NCBI RefSeq assembly: GCF_924101635.2
Contig: NZ_CAKMAA020000062.1
Location: forward strand, 24,334 to 88,333
Reading direction: 5' to 3'
Length of the DNA stretch: 64,000 nt
Source of the DNA: Candidatus Nitrotoga sp. HW29
Lineage (GTDB): Bacteria > Pseudomonadota > Gammaproteobacteria > Burkholderiales > Gallionellaceae
Shown here: piece after piece, positions 21,064-30,858 of the stretch
Numbering within the stretch: position 1 is the stretch's first letter
How the letters are laid out: every line of letters begins with the position of its first letter
Program-made: the position numbers and the translations under genes
The notes under the pieces: generated by a model
Told to the model about the DNA's origin: nothing
What the model saw: only the letters and a program-made list of their open reading frames with translations
The model's database searches: none

Positions 21064-21915
21064 TTAAGCTACTTGCTGGATCCCGGATAGTAACCAGACT
21101 GCCTTCTCATCCCGCAGATTCTTTTGTACATGCCAAATCTCATCGAAATTCTCCGGCATGCCGTTGTTTTCACTCAATTGCCCGCTCATACGCACACTGG
21201 CAATGGCATAGTCGCCTTCATTGACCACCTCAACAATCTGAGTATTGATTGTTTGCACGTCTGTCTTTTGGGGTACATCGCCACGCTCCTGTAATTGTAA
21301 GGAAATTTCGGCAAACATTTCGGGCGTAGTGTACTCACGAATATCATTGAGATCTTTTCGGTCATTGGCGGCCTGCAAACGAATAAATGAAGTCTTGGCG
21401 CTACGCAGGAAAGCTTCAACCGGGAAATCAGCCGGAATATTACTGGTGGTAGTATTGACTAACGGAACAGCGGTTGCAGCGCTACCCCCTGCAAATGGCT
21501 GCTGCCTCGGTTCTGGCTGGTAGGATGATGCGCCGCTTCCTGCATATTGCATGGCAGGCTGCTGCGGCCGGGATTTACGAAAGCGGGAAACCAGGAACAT
21601 CACCACACCTGCAATCAAAAGCGCCATCAGAATACCGCCCATTGCGCCACCTAACCCGCCCAGACCTCCAGCAAACATTGCACCCAAACCCGCACCTACT
21701 GCCAAACCAGCCAAGGGACCGAGCCATTTATTGCCTGCCGCCGCAGGTGCTGCCGGAGCAGGTGTAGCAGCGGGTGGCTTGGATGCTTGCTGCGGACTCA
21801 TGGTGCGTTGCTGACCAATGCTGCCCCCCCCGCCCATACGTTTAGCTTCGGCGGTTACAGTGAGCATAGAGAAACTAGCCAAAGTAAGAGTTAACAACAA
21901 TAGAAAACGTTTCAT
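21064..21915 (-). CDS. Tim44-domain membrane protein
   Basis: 283 aa. It has an N-terminal signal peptide (MKRFLLLLTLTLASFSMLTVTAEA), then a low-complexity Gln/Pro/Ala region (about 30-60) and a Gly-rich hydrophobic stretch (about 63-110) likely to span or associate with the membrane. A C-terminal Tim44-like NTF2-fold domain covers about 165-283 (AFLRSAKTSFIRLQAANDRKDL, YTTPEMFAEISLQLQERG, WLLSGIQQV). The bacterial function is unknown. It sits between ubiE and ubiJ and nearly abuts ubiJ, so they are likely co-transcribed. Such neighbours recur in betaproteobacteria, but that alone does not show a role in quinone synthesis. Confidence 0.82.
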   Translation of the reverse strand: MKRFLLLLTLTLASFSMLTVTAEAKRMGGGGSIGQQRTMSPQQASKPPAATPAPAAPAAAGNKWLGPLAGLAVGAGLGAMFAGGLGGLGGAMGGILMALLIAGVVMFLVSRFRKSRPQQPAMQYAGSGASSYQPEPRQQPFAGGSAATAVPLVNTTTSNIPADFPVEAFLRSAKTSFIRLQAANDRKDLNDIREYTTPEMFAEISLQLQERGDVPQKTDVQTINTQIVEVVNEGDYAIASVRMSGQLSENNGMPENFDEIWHVQKNLRDEKAVWLLSGIQQVA

Positions 21916-22120
21916 GGGCTACCTCATTTAATAGTTAACAACAAAAAAGCGATTTAAAGTATAACACTACATTCTTAGTTCACTACAAAATGTAAAGGTT
22001 CCTTTACGAACCCATTTTGCTATGTCCTTACAATATTTTGATGTTAAATCAGTTTGCCTGAAGCAAGTTAAATATTAAAAATATTTGGAGTGCACTACAG
22101 AAATTGGTGAAATATTCCGG

Positions 22121-22855
22121 TTAAAGTTTATAACCTCTATGCAGGGCAACAATTCCAGCATTAAGGTTAAAATATTCAACACGAGAGAGTCCCGCTTCTT
22201 CCATCATGCGTTTAAGCTCCTGCTGCGAAGGGTGCATACGAATAGATTCTGCCAAGTAGCGGTAACTGTCGGCATCCTTGGCGATCAGTTCACCTAGCTG
22301 CGGCAACAACTTGAACGAGTAAGCATCATATAGCGGCTCCAGCGGCTCCCACACCCTGGAAAATTCCAGCACCAGCAAGCGGCCGCCAGGCTTAAGCACA
22401 CGCTGCATCTCACGTAACGCGGCATCCTTATGCGTTACATTGCGCAGGCCGAAAGCAATGCTGACACAGTTGAAATAATTAGACGGAAAAGGCAAATTTT
22501 CCGCATCACACTGTATAACAGGCGTGTTTAAGCCATCATCAATCAAGCGGTCACGGCCGACGCGCAACATCGCTTTGTTAATATCAGTGAGCAAAACCTG
22601 GCCACTACTACCCACACGCTTGGCAAACTGACGGGAAAGATCGCCAGATCCACCCGCCACATCCAGCACTCGCTCTCCCATTCTTACGCCACTGACCTGG
22701 ATGGCGAAGCGTTTCCAGAGCCGGTGCAAGCCAACTGACATGAGGTCGTTCATCACATCATATTTAGTGGCGACAGATGTGAACACTTTGGCTACACGCT
22801 CGGCCTTTTCTGTTTCCGCGATAGTCGTGAAACCGAAATGAGTTGTCTTGTTCAT
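22121..22855 (-). CDS. ubiE: Ubiquinone/menaquinone C-methyltransferase UbiE
   Basis: SAM-dependent C-methyltransferase of ubiquinone (and menaquinone) synthesis. 244 aa. Motif I is [15 protein letters not shown] (about residues 65-79). [28 protein letters not shown] is the family signature, and [19 protein letters not shown] follows. The C-terminal [19 protein letters not shown] is typical. Its ATG overlaps the stop of the upstream DUF971 gene (ATGA), so the pair is translationally coupled. Confidence 0.96.
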   Translation of the reverse strand: MNKTTHFGFTTIAETEKAERVAKVFTSVATKYDVMNDLMSVGLHRLWKRFAIQVSGVRMGERVLDVAGGSGDLSRQFAKRVGSSGQVLLTDINKAMLRVGRDRLIDDGLNTPVIQCDAENLPFPSNYFNCVSIAFGLRNVTHKDAALREMQRVLKPGGRLLVLEFSRVWEPLEPLYDAYSFKLLPQLGELIAKDADSYRYLAESIRMHPSQQELKRMMEEAGLSRVEYFNLNAGIVALHRGYKL

Positions 22856-23247
22856 TTTTTTTCTCCAGACTTATCGAATCCCGCTACAGGATGATTTGGA
22901 ACACGGCTCTCTCCCGCCTCTGCCAATTTACTTAAATATTCATGCCACAACGCATCCTGATATTTCCCGAGTTCATTCAAGTAATCCCAGGAATAAAGGC
23001 CGGTATTATGGCTATCATCAAAAGTTAATTTGATGGCGTAACTGCCCACGGGTTGCACGTCGATCACGTTCACATCTTGCTTGCCAACTTGCAGCACCGC
23101 CTGACTCGGGCCGTGTCCGCGAACTGCAGCAGAAGGCGAATGCACGCGCAGAAATTCATACGGTAAACGGTAGCGTGAGCCGTCATCGAAAGCTATTTCC
23201 AACAGCTTCGATTGTTGATGCAGCGTAATTTCGGTGGGGTTAAGCAT
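22852..23247 (-). CDS. DUF971-domain protein
   Basis: 131 aa single-domain DUF971 protein (GBBH-like N-terminal fold). Matching segments are [62 protein letters not shown] and a helical tail. Related domains occur at the N-terminus of gamma-butyrobetaine hydroxylase and in Fe-S-linked proteins; the role of the stand-alone form is not established. I start at ATG 23247, not the TTG at 23253. It is coupled to ubiE by a 4-bp overlap, a frequent pairing in betaproteobacteria. Confidence 0.88.
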   Translation of the reverse strand: MLNPTEITLHQQSKLLEIAFDDGSRYRLPYEFLRVHSPSAAVRGHGPSQAVLQVGKQDVNVIDVQPVGSYAIKLTFDDSHNTGLYSWDYLNELGKYQDALWHEYLSKLAEAGESRVPNHPVAGFDKSGEKK

Positions 23248-23411
23248 GGTCAATCAAATAGGCACACATACTTTGTTCGGCAACGTAATAATAAAAACGG
23301 AGGAAGCAATAGACAATTGTGCTCCATGCCACCTTGGCTTTTCTCGCCCAAAATTGTCACTCAGAATTTTTTTGTTTGTGACTTCAGAACATAGCGGATT
23401 AGCAGCGGCCC

Positions 23412-23981
23412 TTAATCGAGGTATTCAAACACCTTTACTACCCGCTCCACACCACGCGAGCTGCTAGCGATTTCAGCGGCGGCTTCAGCTTCCTTGTGAT
23501 AAACCAAGCCCATCAAAAACACTGAACTATTTTCGGTAACAATTTTTACATGTTCAGGCTGGAATCCTCGGCTGTTATTAAGAAAACGCAACTTAATGTT
23601 GCTCGTAATAAGAGCGTCATTACTACGCCACGATAGATCAGTAAGTGAAGATATTTGTAGTTCATTATGTACAGTTTTCACATTCGTCAGACTTGAAACT
23701 ATTTTTTCAATATCAGCTTTAGCTTTTTCGTTAGGCACTTGGCCGGAAATGAGCACACGGCGATTGAAACTGGTGACATTCACATACACGGTATCTTTAT
23801 ATTGGACATTTATTTGATTGAGTGCCTTGCTTTCGATGTTTTGATCTTCGAGAATAATGCCGGCCGTACGGCGATCTGATGCCATTAACGCACCCGCGCC
23901 AAATCCCGCAGCAATGATCGGAAAGCATCCTTGCACCGCACCTAGCACGATAGCCAATAATAGGTAATTTAAATAACGCAT
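23412..23981 (-). CDS. Dual-BON-domain outer-membrane lipoprotein (DolP/YraP-like)
   Basis: 189 aa. A type II signal peptide has lipobox AVQGC (Cys19). A hydrophobic, glycine-rich stretch follows, then two BON domains (about residues 47-115 and 120-189; VNVTSFNRRVLISGQVPNEKAK, VKIVTENSSVFLMGLV). The architecture and the closeness to yraN match E. coli DolP, which supports outer-membrane integrity and Bam function. Function is therefore inferred from family and neighbourhood. It has no clear partner on its downstream side. Confidence 0.87.
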   Translation of the reverse strand: MRYLNYLLLAIVLGAVQGCFPIIAAGFGAGALMASDRRTAGIILEDQNIESKALNQINVQYKDTVYVNVTSFNRRVLISGQVPNEKAKADIEKIVSSLTNVKTVHNELQISSLTDLSWRSNDALITSNIKLRFLNNSRGFQPEHVKIVTENSSVFLMGLVYHKEAEAAAEIASSSRGVERVVKVFEYLD

Positions 23982-24083
23982 GTTCCCCTCTCACTAATAT
24001 GTCGTCAAAGTGCCGGCGGTTTTTGCTGATCAAAGTCCACAGCGCCCCAAATCCGTTGTGATAAATGCGAATGTTACCCGAAA

Positions 24084-24428
24084 TCAAACGGTAAAAGCAT
24101 CCTTGATCCATTCCGGTCGGGCACTATCCAGGGTATCAAACAATAGCGCATCGAAACGGCAAGGCGGGATACGTTTCAGTGTGGCCAGATAATGCTGGGC
24201 AGTGTGTATCAATCGAGCCTGCTTGGCCGCATTAATGCTAGCCGCCGCGCCGCCGAAATCGCCACGGCTACGCAAACGTACCTCGACAAATACTACTGTA
24301 TCGCCATCTTGCAGAATCAGGTCAATTTCGCCATAACGACAGCTATAGTTTCGTTGCAGCAATTTGAGTCCATGGCGTTGCAGAAATTGTTCCGCCAACC
24401 GTTCGGCTTGGGCTCCCCGTGTACTCAT
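24084..24428 (-). CDS. yraN: UPF0102 nuclease-fold protein YraN
   Basis: UPF0102 family, a small endonuclease-like fold of unsettled function. From ATG 24428 it is 114 aa, typical for the family. An in-frame TTG at 24464 would add 12 residues. The signature is GAQAERLAEQFLQRHGLKLLQRNYSCRYGEIDLILQDGDTVVFVEVRLRSRGDFGG, broken into: AE (residues 6-7), GEIDLI (about 34-39) and FVEVR (about 47-51), the putative nuclease core D-x-ExR. It lies divergent to rsmI, as in many proteobacteria (rsmI/yraM/yraN/dolP neighbourhood). Confidence 0.88.
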   Translation of the reverse strand: MSTRGAQAERLAEQFLQRHGLKLLQRNYSCRYGEIDLILQDGDTVVFVEVRLRSRGDFGGAAASINAAKQARLIHTAQHYLATLKRIPPCRFDALLFDTLDSARPEWIKDAFTV

Positions 24429-24652
24429 ACTTGCGGTGACATTGGTTTCCGCATCAGATGGCAAGTGTTGACAGCAAATGCATAAAAACGTTCCATTCCA
24501 GGCTTAATTGATGGGTTGGCGTGCAAGCAAATCATTCTTGTCAAATATCCCAAAAGAGACCGGCGAACCTGATGCATTTTTTGAGAGTGGCACAGCCATC
24601 CACGCTCACGTATAGTACGGCGGCTAACCGGCCAACAACAAGAGGAAGCGCA

Positions 24653-25519
24653 GTGCATAGCGGGCAAAAACAAAAATTAGAGTGTGCATTATATGTGGTT
24701 GCCACCCCCATCGGGAATTTGCGGGATATCAGTTTGCGTGCGCTGGATGTGCTGATATCTGCGGATATCATTGCCGCTGAAGATACGCGCAACACTTCAA
24801 ATCTGCTGATGCATTATTCCATTGCGGCTAATAGGTTAATCGCATTGCACCAGCATAACGAACGGGCAGCGGCTGAAAAAGTGATCGCGCTGCTGGCCCG
24901 AGGTCAGTCGATTGCCCTGGTATCCGATGCAGGCACCCCAGCGATAAGCGACCCCGGAGCAATATTGGTGGCAGAAGTACGTGCCGCCGGTTACCCTGTG
25001 ATCCCTATCCCCGGAGCAAACGCCGCATTAGCGGCCCTGTCCGCCGCCGGCCTGCCCGCACCGCACTTCCTGTTTTATGGGTTTCTACCCAATAAAACAG
25101 CTGCACGTTGCCGCGCGTTACAAGAGCTGATCGCCTTACCCTATACGCTGATATTTTACGAAGCGCCGCATCGCATACTGGAATGCGTGACTGACCTGCA
25201 ACGCGTTTTCGGCGGTGACCGGCAAATTGTATTCGCACGCGAAATCACCAAGCTTTTCGAGAGCATTCAACGATGCTCCCTCGCCGAGGCACTGGTTTGG
25301 CTAAATGGTGATCCCAACCGTCAACGGGGCGAATTCGTATTACTGGTTTCCGGCGCAGCAGCGCAACAGGAAGGATTAGATGCAGACACTGAACATGTAT
25401 TAACGGCACTGTTGCACGAATTGCCGCTCAAACAGGCAGTACAGCTTACCGTGCGTATTACTGGAGCAGGACGTAACGAACTATATCAACGCGCACTTTC
25501 ACTCAAACCCTCGGCTTAA
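24653..25519 (+). CDS. rsmI: 16S rRNA 2'-O-ribose C1402 methyltransferase RsmI
   Basis: Methylates the ribose of C1402 in 16S rRNA. 288 aa from a GTG at 24653, which has a strong AGAGGA site 7 nt upstream and gives the length expected. The frame is open for 44 more codons upstream, but that part is unlike the family. Tetrapyrrole-methylase fold motifs are VATPIGNLRDISLRAL, AEDTRNTSNLL, SDAGTPAISDPGA, IPGANAALAALSAAGLP and PYTLIFYEAPHRI. It is divergent from yraN; pyrC follows on the same strand after 42 bp. Confidence 0.94.
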   Translation: MHSGQKQKLECALYVVATPIGNLRDISLRALDVLISADIIAAEDTRNTSNLLMHYSIAANRLIALHQHNERAAAEKVIALLARGQSIALVSDAGTPAISDPGAILVAEVRAAGYPVIPIPGANAALAALSAAGLPAPHFLFYGFLPNKTAARCRALQELIALPYTLIFYEAPHRILECVTDLQRVFGGDRQIVFAREITKLFESIQRCSLAEALVWLNGDPNRQRGEFVLLVSGAAAQQEGLDADTEHVLTALLHELPLKQAVQLTVRITGAGRNELYQRALSLKPSA

Positions 25520-25561
25520 TCCAAGGATCCCCCATCTTTACATTCGGATACAATATCTATC

Positions 25562-26593
25562 ATGGAACTAACACTAACCCGCCCTGATGATTGGCACCTG
25601 CATTTGCGCGATGGTGCATTAATGCACTCCGTACTACCCGACACCGCACGTCAATTCGCCCGCGCCATCATCATGCCCAACCTCCGCCCACCGGTTACAA
25701 CGACCGAACAGGCGCAGGCCTACCGCACGCGCATCCTTACCGCGCTACCTATGGATTCACCTTTCGAACCATTGATGACGCTATATCTAACCGATAACAC
25801 GACGGCTAAAGAAATTCATACAGCGAAACAAAGTGGCATCGTCCATGCTGTTAAATATTACCCTGCTGGCGCCACCACCAACTCCGACTCCGGCGTCACT
25901 GACATCCGCAAGACCTATCCCGCACTGGAAGAAATGCAGCGTTGTGGTATGCCGCTGCTTGTACATGGCGAAGTGACCGATACAGCGATAGATGTATTCG
26001 ATCGCGAGGCGGTATTCATAGCCCGCGTACTGCAACCGCTACTGCGCGACCTGCCCGATTTACGCGTAGTACTCGAGCATATCAGCACAATAGACGCCGC
26101 ACATTTTGTGCAAAGCACACCGGATAATATTGCTGCCACTATCACCGCGCACCACCTGCTATACAACCGCAATGCCATGCTCAGCGGCGGTATCCATCCG
26201 CATTATTACTGCCTGCCGGTGTTGAAACGCGAAACACATCGTGAAGCATTGCTTGCAGCGGCCACCAGCGGCAACAAAAAATTCTTCCTCGGTACCGACA
26301 GTGCCCCGCATGCACAGCACACCAAAGAATCTGCTTGCGGCTGCGCCGGTATCTACACCGCCCACACCGCCATAGAATTATACGCGGAAGGCTTTGAACA
26401 GGTGGGGGCGCTAAACAAACTGGAAGGTTTTACCAGCTTTTACGGCGCTGATTTTTATCGTTTGCCGCGGAACACTCAACGCATTACCCTGCGTAAACAA
26501 GAATGGAAAATACCCGCAACAGTTGGGTTTGGTGAGCATCAATTAGTGCCGTTGAGAGCAGGTGAAATGATGCAATGGAAGCTGGTGGGGTGA
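25562..26593 (+). CDS. pyrC: Dihydroorotase (class II)
   Basis: Zinc enzyme that cyclises carbamoyl-aspartate to dihydroorotate in pyrimidine synthesis. 343 aa, the size of class II (E. coli PyrC) enzymes. Visible are the HxH metal motif in [10 protein letters not shown], the carbamylated-lysine region [18 protein letters not shown], the further metal ligands in LLVHGEV and LEHISTIDA, and [13 protein letters not shown] with the catalytic Asp. It is downstream of rsmI and convergent with the ParA gene. Confidence 0.96.
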   Translation: MELTLTRPDDWHLHLRDGALMHSVLPDTARQFARAIIMPNLRPPVTTTEQAQAYRTRILTALPMDSPFEPLMTLYLTDNTTAKEIHTAKQSGIVHAVKYYPAGATTNSDSGVTDIRKTYPALEEMQRCGMPLLVHGEVTDTAIDVFDREAVFIARVLQPLLRDLPDLRVVLEHISTIDAAHFVQSTPDNIAATITAHHLLYNRNAMLSGGIHPHYYCLPVLKRETHREALLAAATSGNKKFFLGTDSAPHAQHTKESACGCAGIYTAHTAIELYAEGFEQVGALNKLEGFTSFYGADFYRLPRNTQRITLRKQEWKIPATVGFGEHQLVPLRAGEMMQWKLVG

Positions 26594-26692
26594 GGGTACG
26601 GGTCGGATAACACTGACTAAATCATAGCAGCTCTGATTTTAGATCGTGATTGAACCGTTTGTCTATTTCAGATTAAGGCATCCAGCTTGAAA

Positions 26693-27475
26693 TCAACCTG
26701 CCGCTCTCTCTTCAAAAAATCCGCTATTGATCAACTCTCCGGTTAACGCCTTGTAATCCGCCGCGCCGGGACTTTGCGGGGCGTAAGCGAAGACATCTTT
26801 GCCATGCATGGGACTGGTAGCAAGCGCAACATTTTCACTAATGCGTGTATTGCATATCACTGAACCATAACGATCACGAAGTTTATCGAAAATCTCATAC
26901 GAAAGTTTACGCCGTGCATCGAAGCGAGTCACCACAATACGGCGCTCGAATACGCGTTTGAGTTTAACTTCTAATACATTAAGTGCGGAATCCAGGAGGT
27001 GTACGCCTTGCAGCGACAGAAAATCTGCTGAAACCGGAATTAACACTCGATCAGAGGCGAGCAGCGCATTAAGCGTGAGCACCCCCAACATGGGGCAACA
27101 ATCAATCAAGATCGGCGCACCGGTGAGTGCCAGATCTTCACTCAGCCCTTTTTTTAACAGGGTTGCAGCCTTGGGGTCGCTGCCATACAGTGCATCGATC
27201 TTGGACAGCCCAAGCGAAGAGGAGACGATCTGCCAACCGGCTGGCGTATCGCGCAAAAGTTTGGCAAGGGGCGTACTCAGCCTAAAAAAGGCATCCATGC
27301 CAGCACCTGATAGAGTGGCATCCTTTAGCCCACAGGCCAAGCTTAAATGCCCTTGAGGATCAAGATCAAGCGCGATGGGATGTCGCTGCCCTCTGGTCAG
27401 CGCAGCAGCAAGATTAAGACAAGTGGTGGTTTTGCCCACCCCGCCCTTCTGATTGAATACAGTGATAACCGCCAT
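26693..27475 (-). CDS. Orphan ParA/Soj-type ATPase
   Basis: 260 aa from ATG 27475 (MAVITVFNQKGGVGKTT). The deviant Walker A is KGGVGKTT. Other parts are ALDLDPQGHLSLACG (Walker A'/switch) and PILIDCCPMLGVLTLNAL (Walker B). Family members partition DNA, position cell poles or chemoreceptor arrays, or place carboxysomes. No parB or cargo gene is next to it: pyrC is convergent and glmS lies upstream. It is not the chromosomal parA of a gidAB-parAB cluster as far as context shows. A TTG start at 27514 adding 13 residues is less likely. Confidence 0.85.
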   Translation of the reverse strand: MAVITVFNQKGGVGKTTTCLNLAAALTRGQRHPIALDLDPQGHLSLACGLKDATLSGAGMDAFFRLSTPLAKLLRDTPAGWQIVSSSLGLSKIDALYGSDPKAATLLKKGLSEDLALTGAPILIDCCPMLGVLTLNALLASDRVLIPVSADFLSLQGVHLLDSALNVLEVKLKRVFERRIVVTRFDARRKLSYEIFDKLRDRYGSVICNTRISENVALATSPMHGKDVFAYAPQSPGAADYKALTGELINSGFFEERAAG

Positions 27476-27532
27476 TCTGGAAAAACCCCATGGTAATGGG
27501 CGGATGTGAAACAAGCATAACTCGCTGACTCT

Positions 27533-29359
27533 TCACTCTACAGTGACAGATTTAGCCAGATTGCGCGGCTTGTCGACATCAGTTCCCTTTTGCAATGCCA
27601 CGTAATATGCCAGCAGTTGCAGCGCAATGGTATGCAGAATAGGGCTTAAATATCCGGCATGCTCGGGCATTTGCATTAAATGTACGCCATCGCTCGAATG
27701 AAAACGCGTGTCTGCATCAGCAAATACATACAGTTCGCCCCCTCGAGCGCGTACTTCTTGCAGGTTGGATTTAAGCTTTTCCAGCAATGCATCGTTAGTA
27801 GCAACGGCAATAACCGGCATGTCTTTGTCCACCAAAGCTAATGGCCCATGCTTTAGTTCACCAGCAGGGTATGCTTCAGCGTGAATGTACGATATTTCCT
27901 TAAGTTTGAGCGCACCTTCCAGCGCGATGGGATAGTGCAGTCCACGTCCTAGAAACAGAGCATGACGCTTATCGGCAAAACGCTCGGCCATCTGCGCAAT
28001 ATCCGGTTCGAGCTTCAATACCAATTGAACCGCGCTAGGCAAATGACGCAACGCATGCAGGTGGCGCTGCTCTCCTTCGGTACTCAATCTTCCACGCTGC
28101 TTGGCAAGAACCAACGTAAGCAAAAACAGCGCGGCTAATTGTGTGGTGAATGCCTTGGTTGAAGCGACGCCAATTTCCGGTCCCGCACGCGTCAGGAAAT
28201 GTAGCTTGGAGAGCCTGACCAGCGCGCTTTCCGGCACATTGCAAATGGAAAGAGTATGTGGATGACCCAATTCTTTGGCATGATTGAGTGCAGCCAGCGT
28301 ATCAGCGGTTTCACCCGATTGAGAAATGGTAACAACCAGCGCTTTGGGATTGGGTACACTCACGCGGTAGCGATACTCGCTGGCGATTTCTACCGTACAC
28401 GGAATACCGGCGATTTCTTCGAGCCAGTAGCGCGCCACGAGTCCCGCATGATGGCTGGTACCGCAAGCGAGAATGAGGATACTTTCAACCTGCTTGAACG
28501 CAACAGCGGCCTCGGCACCGAAAATGCCGGGTATCAACGACTGACTGTTACACACACCTTCCAAAGTATCCGCGAGTGCTTGTGGCTGCTCGTGAATTTC
28601 CTTCTGCATATAGTGACGATATTCACCCAGCTCCATGCTTGCGCTAGACAGTTTACTGACGTGTACCGGACGTTCCACCGCTTGACCCATGGCGTCAAAA
28701 ATTCGGTAGCCATACAAACTCACTTCAGCCACATCGCCCTCTTCCAGATACACCACATTTCTTGTCACCGGTAACAGCGCAGATACATCCGATGCAATGA
28801 AATGTTCCTCAATTCCTATTCCCAGCAACAATGGACTACCCTTGCGCGCACAAATTAGCTGATCCGGATTATCCGCGACTACTACACCAATAGCATAAGC
28901 GCCCACCAACTCGGCAAGCGCCACCTGAGTCGAAACTAGCAAGCTATTGCCGCGCGCATAGTAACTATTAATAAGATGGGCAATGACTTCACTGTCGGTA
29001 TCGGATGTAAATACCGAGCCTTGCGCCGTCAGGCGTGTGCGTAGCTCTTCGTAGTTTTCAATAATACCGTTGTGCACCACGGCAATGAGATTGCTGCTCA
29101 TATGCGGGTGCGCATTACGCTCACTGGGCACACCGTGAGTAGCCCAGCGCGTATGCGCAATACCGATGTGGCCGCTGGTAGCGGCACTTCGCGTGGTTAA
29201 TTCCGCAACACGTCCGGTACTGCGGATGCGTTGCAACTCACCGTTATCGACGACGACTAGTCCAGCCGAGTCATAACCCCTATATTCCAGGCGTTGCAGC
29301 CCTTGTAACAGAATAGGGACGACATTGCGCTGCGCTATTGCACCAATTATTCCGCACAT
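27533..29359 (-). CDS. glmS: Glutamine:fructose-6-phosphate aminotransferase
   Basis: Makes glucosamine-6-phosphate, the first step to UDP-GlcNAc for peptidoglycan and LPS. 608 aa, standard. The N-terminal Ntn glutaminase domain starts with catalytic Cys2 (MCGIIGA) and has [19 protein letters not shown] and DTDSEVIAH. Two SIS sugar-isomerase domains follow ([55 protein letters not shown]). The C-terminal [13 protein letters not shown] closes the family signature. No glmS ribozyme or small-RNA site was looked for in detail. The 5' gap (29360-29526) is featureless. Confidence 0.97.
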   Translation of the reverse strand: MCGIIGAIAQRNVVPILLQGLQRLEYRGYDSAGLVVVDNGELQRIRSTGRVAELTTRSAATSGHIGIAHTRWATHGVPSERNAHPHMSSNLIAVVHNGIIENYEELRTRLTAQGSVFTSDTDSEVIAHLINSYYARGNSLLVSTQVALAELVGAYAIGVVVADNPDQLICARKGSPLLLGIGIEEHFIASDVSALLPVTRNVVYLEEGDVAEVSLYGYRIFDAMGQAVERPVHVSKLSSASMELGEYRHYMQKEIHEQPQALADTLEGVCNSQSLIPGIFGAEAAVAFKQVESILILACGTSHHAGLVARYWLEEIAGIPCTVEIASEYRYRVSVPNPKALVVTISQSGETADTLAALNHAKELGHPHTLSICNVPESALVRLSKLHFLTRAGPEIGVASTKAFTTQLAALFLLTLVLAKQRGRLSTEGEQRHLHALRHLPSAVQLVLKLEPDIAQMAERFADKRHALFLGRGLHYPIALEGALKLKEISYIHAEAYPAGELKHGPLALVDKDMPVIAVATNDALLEKLKSNLQEVRARGGELYVFADADTRFHSSDGVHLMQMPEHAGYLSPILHTIALQLLAYYVALQKGTDVDKPRNLAKSVTVE

Positions 29360-29526
29360 AATTAATTCCGTTATTTATTGCAAGCGCTAATTGTAGCAAG
29401 AATGGGACTGGTGCCGTAACTCGAACAATTTATAGTGCCAGATACCTTCATCAATCGCGATGAATTGTGCCAAGTTAAAGGGTTTGATAATTTTTTATAC
29501 GGTGCGATAGTCTGTATTTTGTTTTT

Positions 29527-29766
29527 TTAGAATAAGCAATCCACACTCCCTTCGTGTTCTTCAACATTAAAGTGCAATATGTTGCCATTGCTCAGTACCA
29601 GCGCTGGGAATGCTTTAACGCCTTTATTTTTTGCTTCAATTTGTTTTGAAGGATTTAACCCGATATGAACAATATCTAAATTGGCTAAGCCAATTAAATT
29701 TACAACTTCCCGTCCCACCAATGCACATATATCGCAACCATCGTGATAAAGCGTCGAATTTTTCAT
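29527..29766 (-). CDS. Small CxxC thioredoxin-fold protein (copy 2), 79 aa
   Basis: A mini-thioredoxin or glutaredoxin-like protein. Beta strand and CxxC are LYHDGCDIC (Cys at residues 11 and 14). A helix follows (VGREVVNLIG), then a strand (NLDIVHIGL), and the cis-proline region GVKAFPALVLSNGNILHFN. It is paralogous to the gene 61 bp upstream (29828-30061), sharing the pattern YHxGC-x2-C, VN/DI-IG, GVKxxPALV and the ending glycine-asparagine strand. There is no signal peptide, so it is cytoplasmic unless anchored by a partner. The role is not known; the family fold is an inference from pattern. Confidence 0.75.
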   Translation of the reverse strand: MKNSTLYHDGCDICALVGREVVNLIGLANLDIVHIGLNPSKQIEAKNKGVKAFPALVLSNGNILHFNVEEHEGSVDCLF

Positions 29767-29827
29767 AATTTAATTTTCTTAAGAAATTAACAAAAAAGCC
29801 AAAAACAAACTCCGTACATCTTAAGAT

Positions 29828-30061
29828 TTATCCTTTAATATCAGATAACAATGCACCAAAATTGATATGAAGCACCTTTCCGCTCGGTGTTACTAACGCC
29901 GGAACAGACTTCACACCTGCTTTTTCCGCCTCGTCCAACCTTGTCATATCCTTACTTAAATAAACAATTTCCACATTATCGGCACCGACCAAACTGATAA
30001 TGTCATGTTCAGCACTGACGCAAACAGGACATCCTGCATGATAAAACACTGATTTACCCAT
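29828..30061 (-). CDS. Small CxxC thioredoxin-fold protein (copy 1), 77 aa
   Basis: 77 aa with FYHAGCPVC (CxxC at residues 11-14), a helix (EHDIISLVG), a strand (VEIVYLS) and a cis-proline loop (GVKSVPALVTPSGKVLHI). This is a minimal thioredoxin fold expected to do thiol-disulfide chemistry. A very strong AAGGAG site precedes ATG 30061. That site lies inside the 3' end of a 32-codon membrane-protein frame whose stop overlaps this start, so the two are probably coupled. The downstream paralogue (29527-29766) is likely in the same transcript. Confidence 0.78.
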   Translation of the reverse strand: MGKSVFYHAGCPVCVSAEHDIISLVGADNVEIVYLSKDMTRLDEAEKAGVKSVPALVTPSGKVLHINFGALLSDIKG

Positions 30062-30152
30062 CTTTTTTCTCCTTATAGCCTAGTTTATACATAATAACCG
30101 CCCCAATTATAATTAGGAATCCTAATATAATCAAGCTAACGTTTCTACTCAT
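30054..30152 (-). CDS. Tiny single-pass membrane protein, 32 aa
   Basis: Reading from ATG 30152 gives 32 residues: a short polar start (MSRNVS), a hydrophobic helix (residues 7-24, LIILGFLIIIGAVIMYKL) and a positively charged tail (GYKEKKDG). Its stop (30054-30056) lies 3 bases inside the next gene's coding start, so it overlaps the CxxC gene and carries that gene's Shine-Dalgarno. A GGA lies about 10 nt before its own ATG. I know no named family. Codon pattern and topology look real, but at this length a chance frame cannot be excluded. Confidence 0.55.
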   Translation of the reverse strand: MSRNVSLIILGFLIIIGAVIMYKLGYKEKKDG

Positions 30153-30314
30153 ACTCTAAATTCCACAACACTTCCAAAAAACAACATAGGCAGAGCAAAG
30201 CAAAGGCACCGCACCATGAAACGACCTTGCCTGATAGAGCAACGGAGATAGCGTACATATCAGATGTTTGGAGGGTATCGATCGAACCTGACAAATTGAT
30301 TTGCAACTAAAATA

Positions 30315-30746
30315 TTATTTAGCGTATTCATTAACCGTTAATTTCTGACCGACAGCCCCGGCATAAAAAACCACTAGCTTCACAGGAAGCGAACCAAAAT
30401 TACGGCCATTGTGAGGGGTATTAATTACCTCCGCCAACGCCTCACCTGCTTTTAACCGTTTCAATGCACCGTTTTTTAGTTGAACTTCCAGCTCACCCTC
30501 AAGCACCAGGCCAAATGATGAAACTGGATGTGAATGCCAGCCTGTTTCACCACCAGGCGCAATTTCTATAATCAAACCCGTAATTTCAGGTGTACCCTCA
30601 GGATAAATAATTGGTTTACCATCCCAGCTCGTACTGGTCTTTAATATGACCGATGCTTGCACAGCAGCGGACGTCTCAAGAGCGAATACGGTTGGCTGAT
30701 AAACAAAAGTCCAAACAACAATGCAAAAATAATGGGCAATTTTCAT
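30315..30746 (-). CDS. Secreted cupin-domain protein
   Basis: 143 aa with a signal peptide (about residues 1-23, ending TVFA). A single cupin follows: motif 1 GGETGWHSHPVSSFGLVLEGELEV (metal-type H-x-H; about residues 74-97) and motif 2 NTPHNGRNFGSLPVKLVVFY. The conserved histidines are those of metal-binding cupins. A periplasmic sensor or isomerase-type role is possible; the substrate is unknown. ATG 30746 is preferred; a TTG at 30764 would push the signal peptide inward. It lies on the same strand as the CxxC genes, after a 160-bp gap. Confidence 0.8.
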   Translation of the reverse strand: MKIAHYFCIVVWTFVYQPTVFALETSAAVQASVILKTSTSWDGKPIIYPEGTPEITGLIIEIAPGGETGWHSHPVSSFGLVLEGELEVQLKNGALKRLKAGEALAEVINTPHNGRNFGSLPVKLVVFYAGAVGQKLTVNEYAK

Positions 30747-30858
30747 AAAAAATCTCGGCAACAATAGAAGGGGTTAAAGCCCTCTAATTCAAATCAATTA
30801 AATTATAGCAACGCATATGCAATAGGATTTTACGTTCTATCTTTGCCCGGAAACTGAA

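Noticed and set aside
24521..24652. N-terminal 44-codon extension of rsmI
   Set aside because: It does not resemble the family, and a strong ribosome-binding site precedes the GTG at 24653.
30112..30126. 15-bp palindrome ATTAGGA-A-TCCTAAT
   Set aside because: It lies within the coding part of the 32-residue membrane protein and is explained by codon sequence; not counted as an operator.
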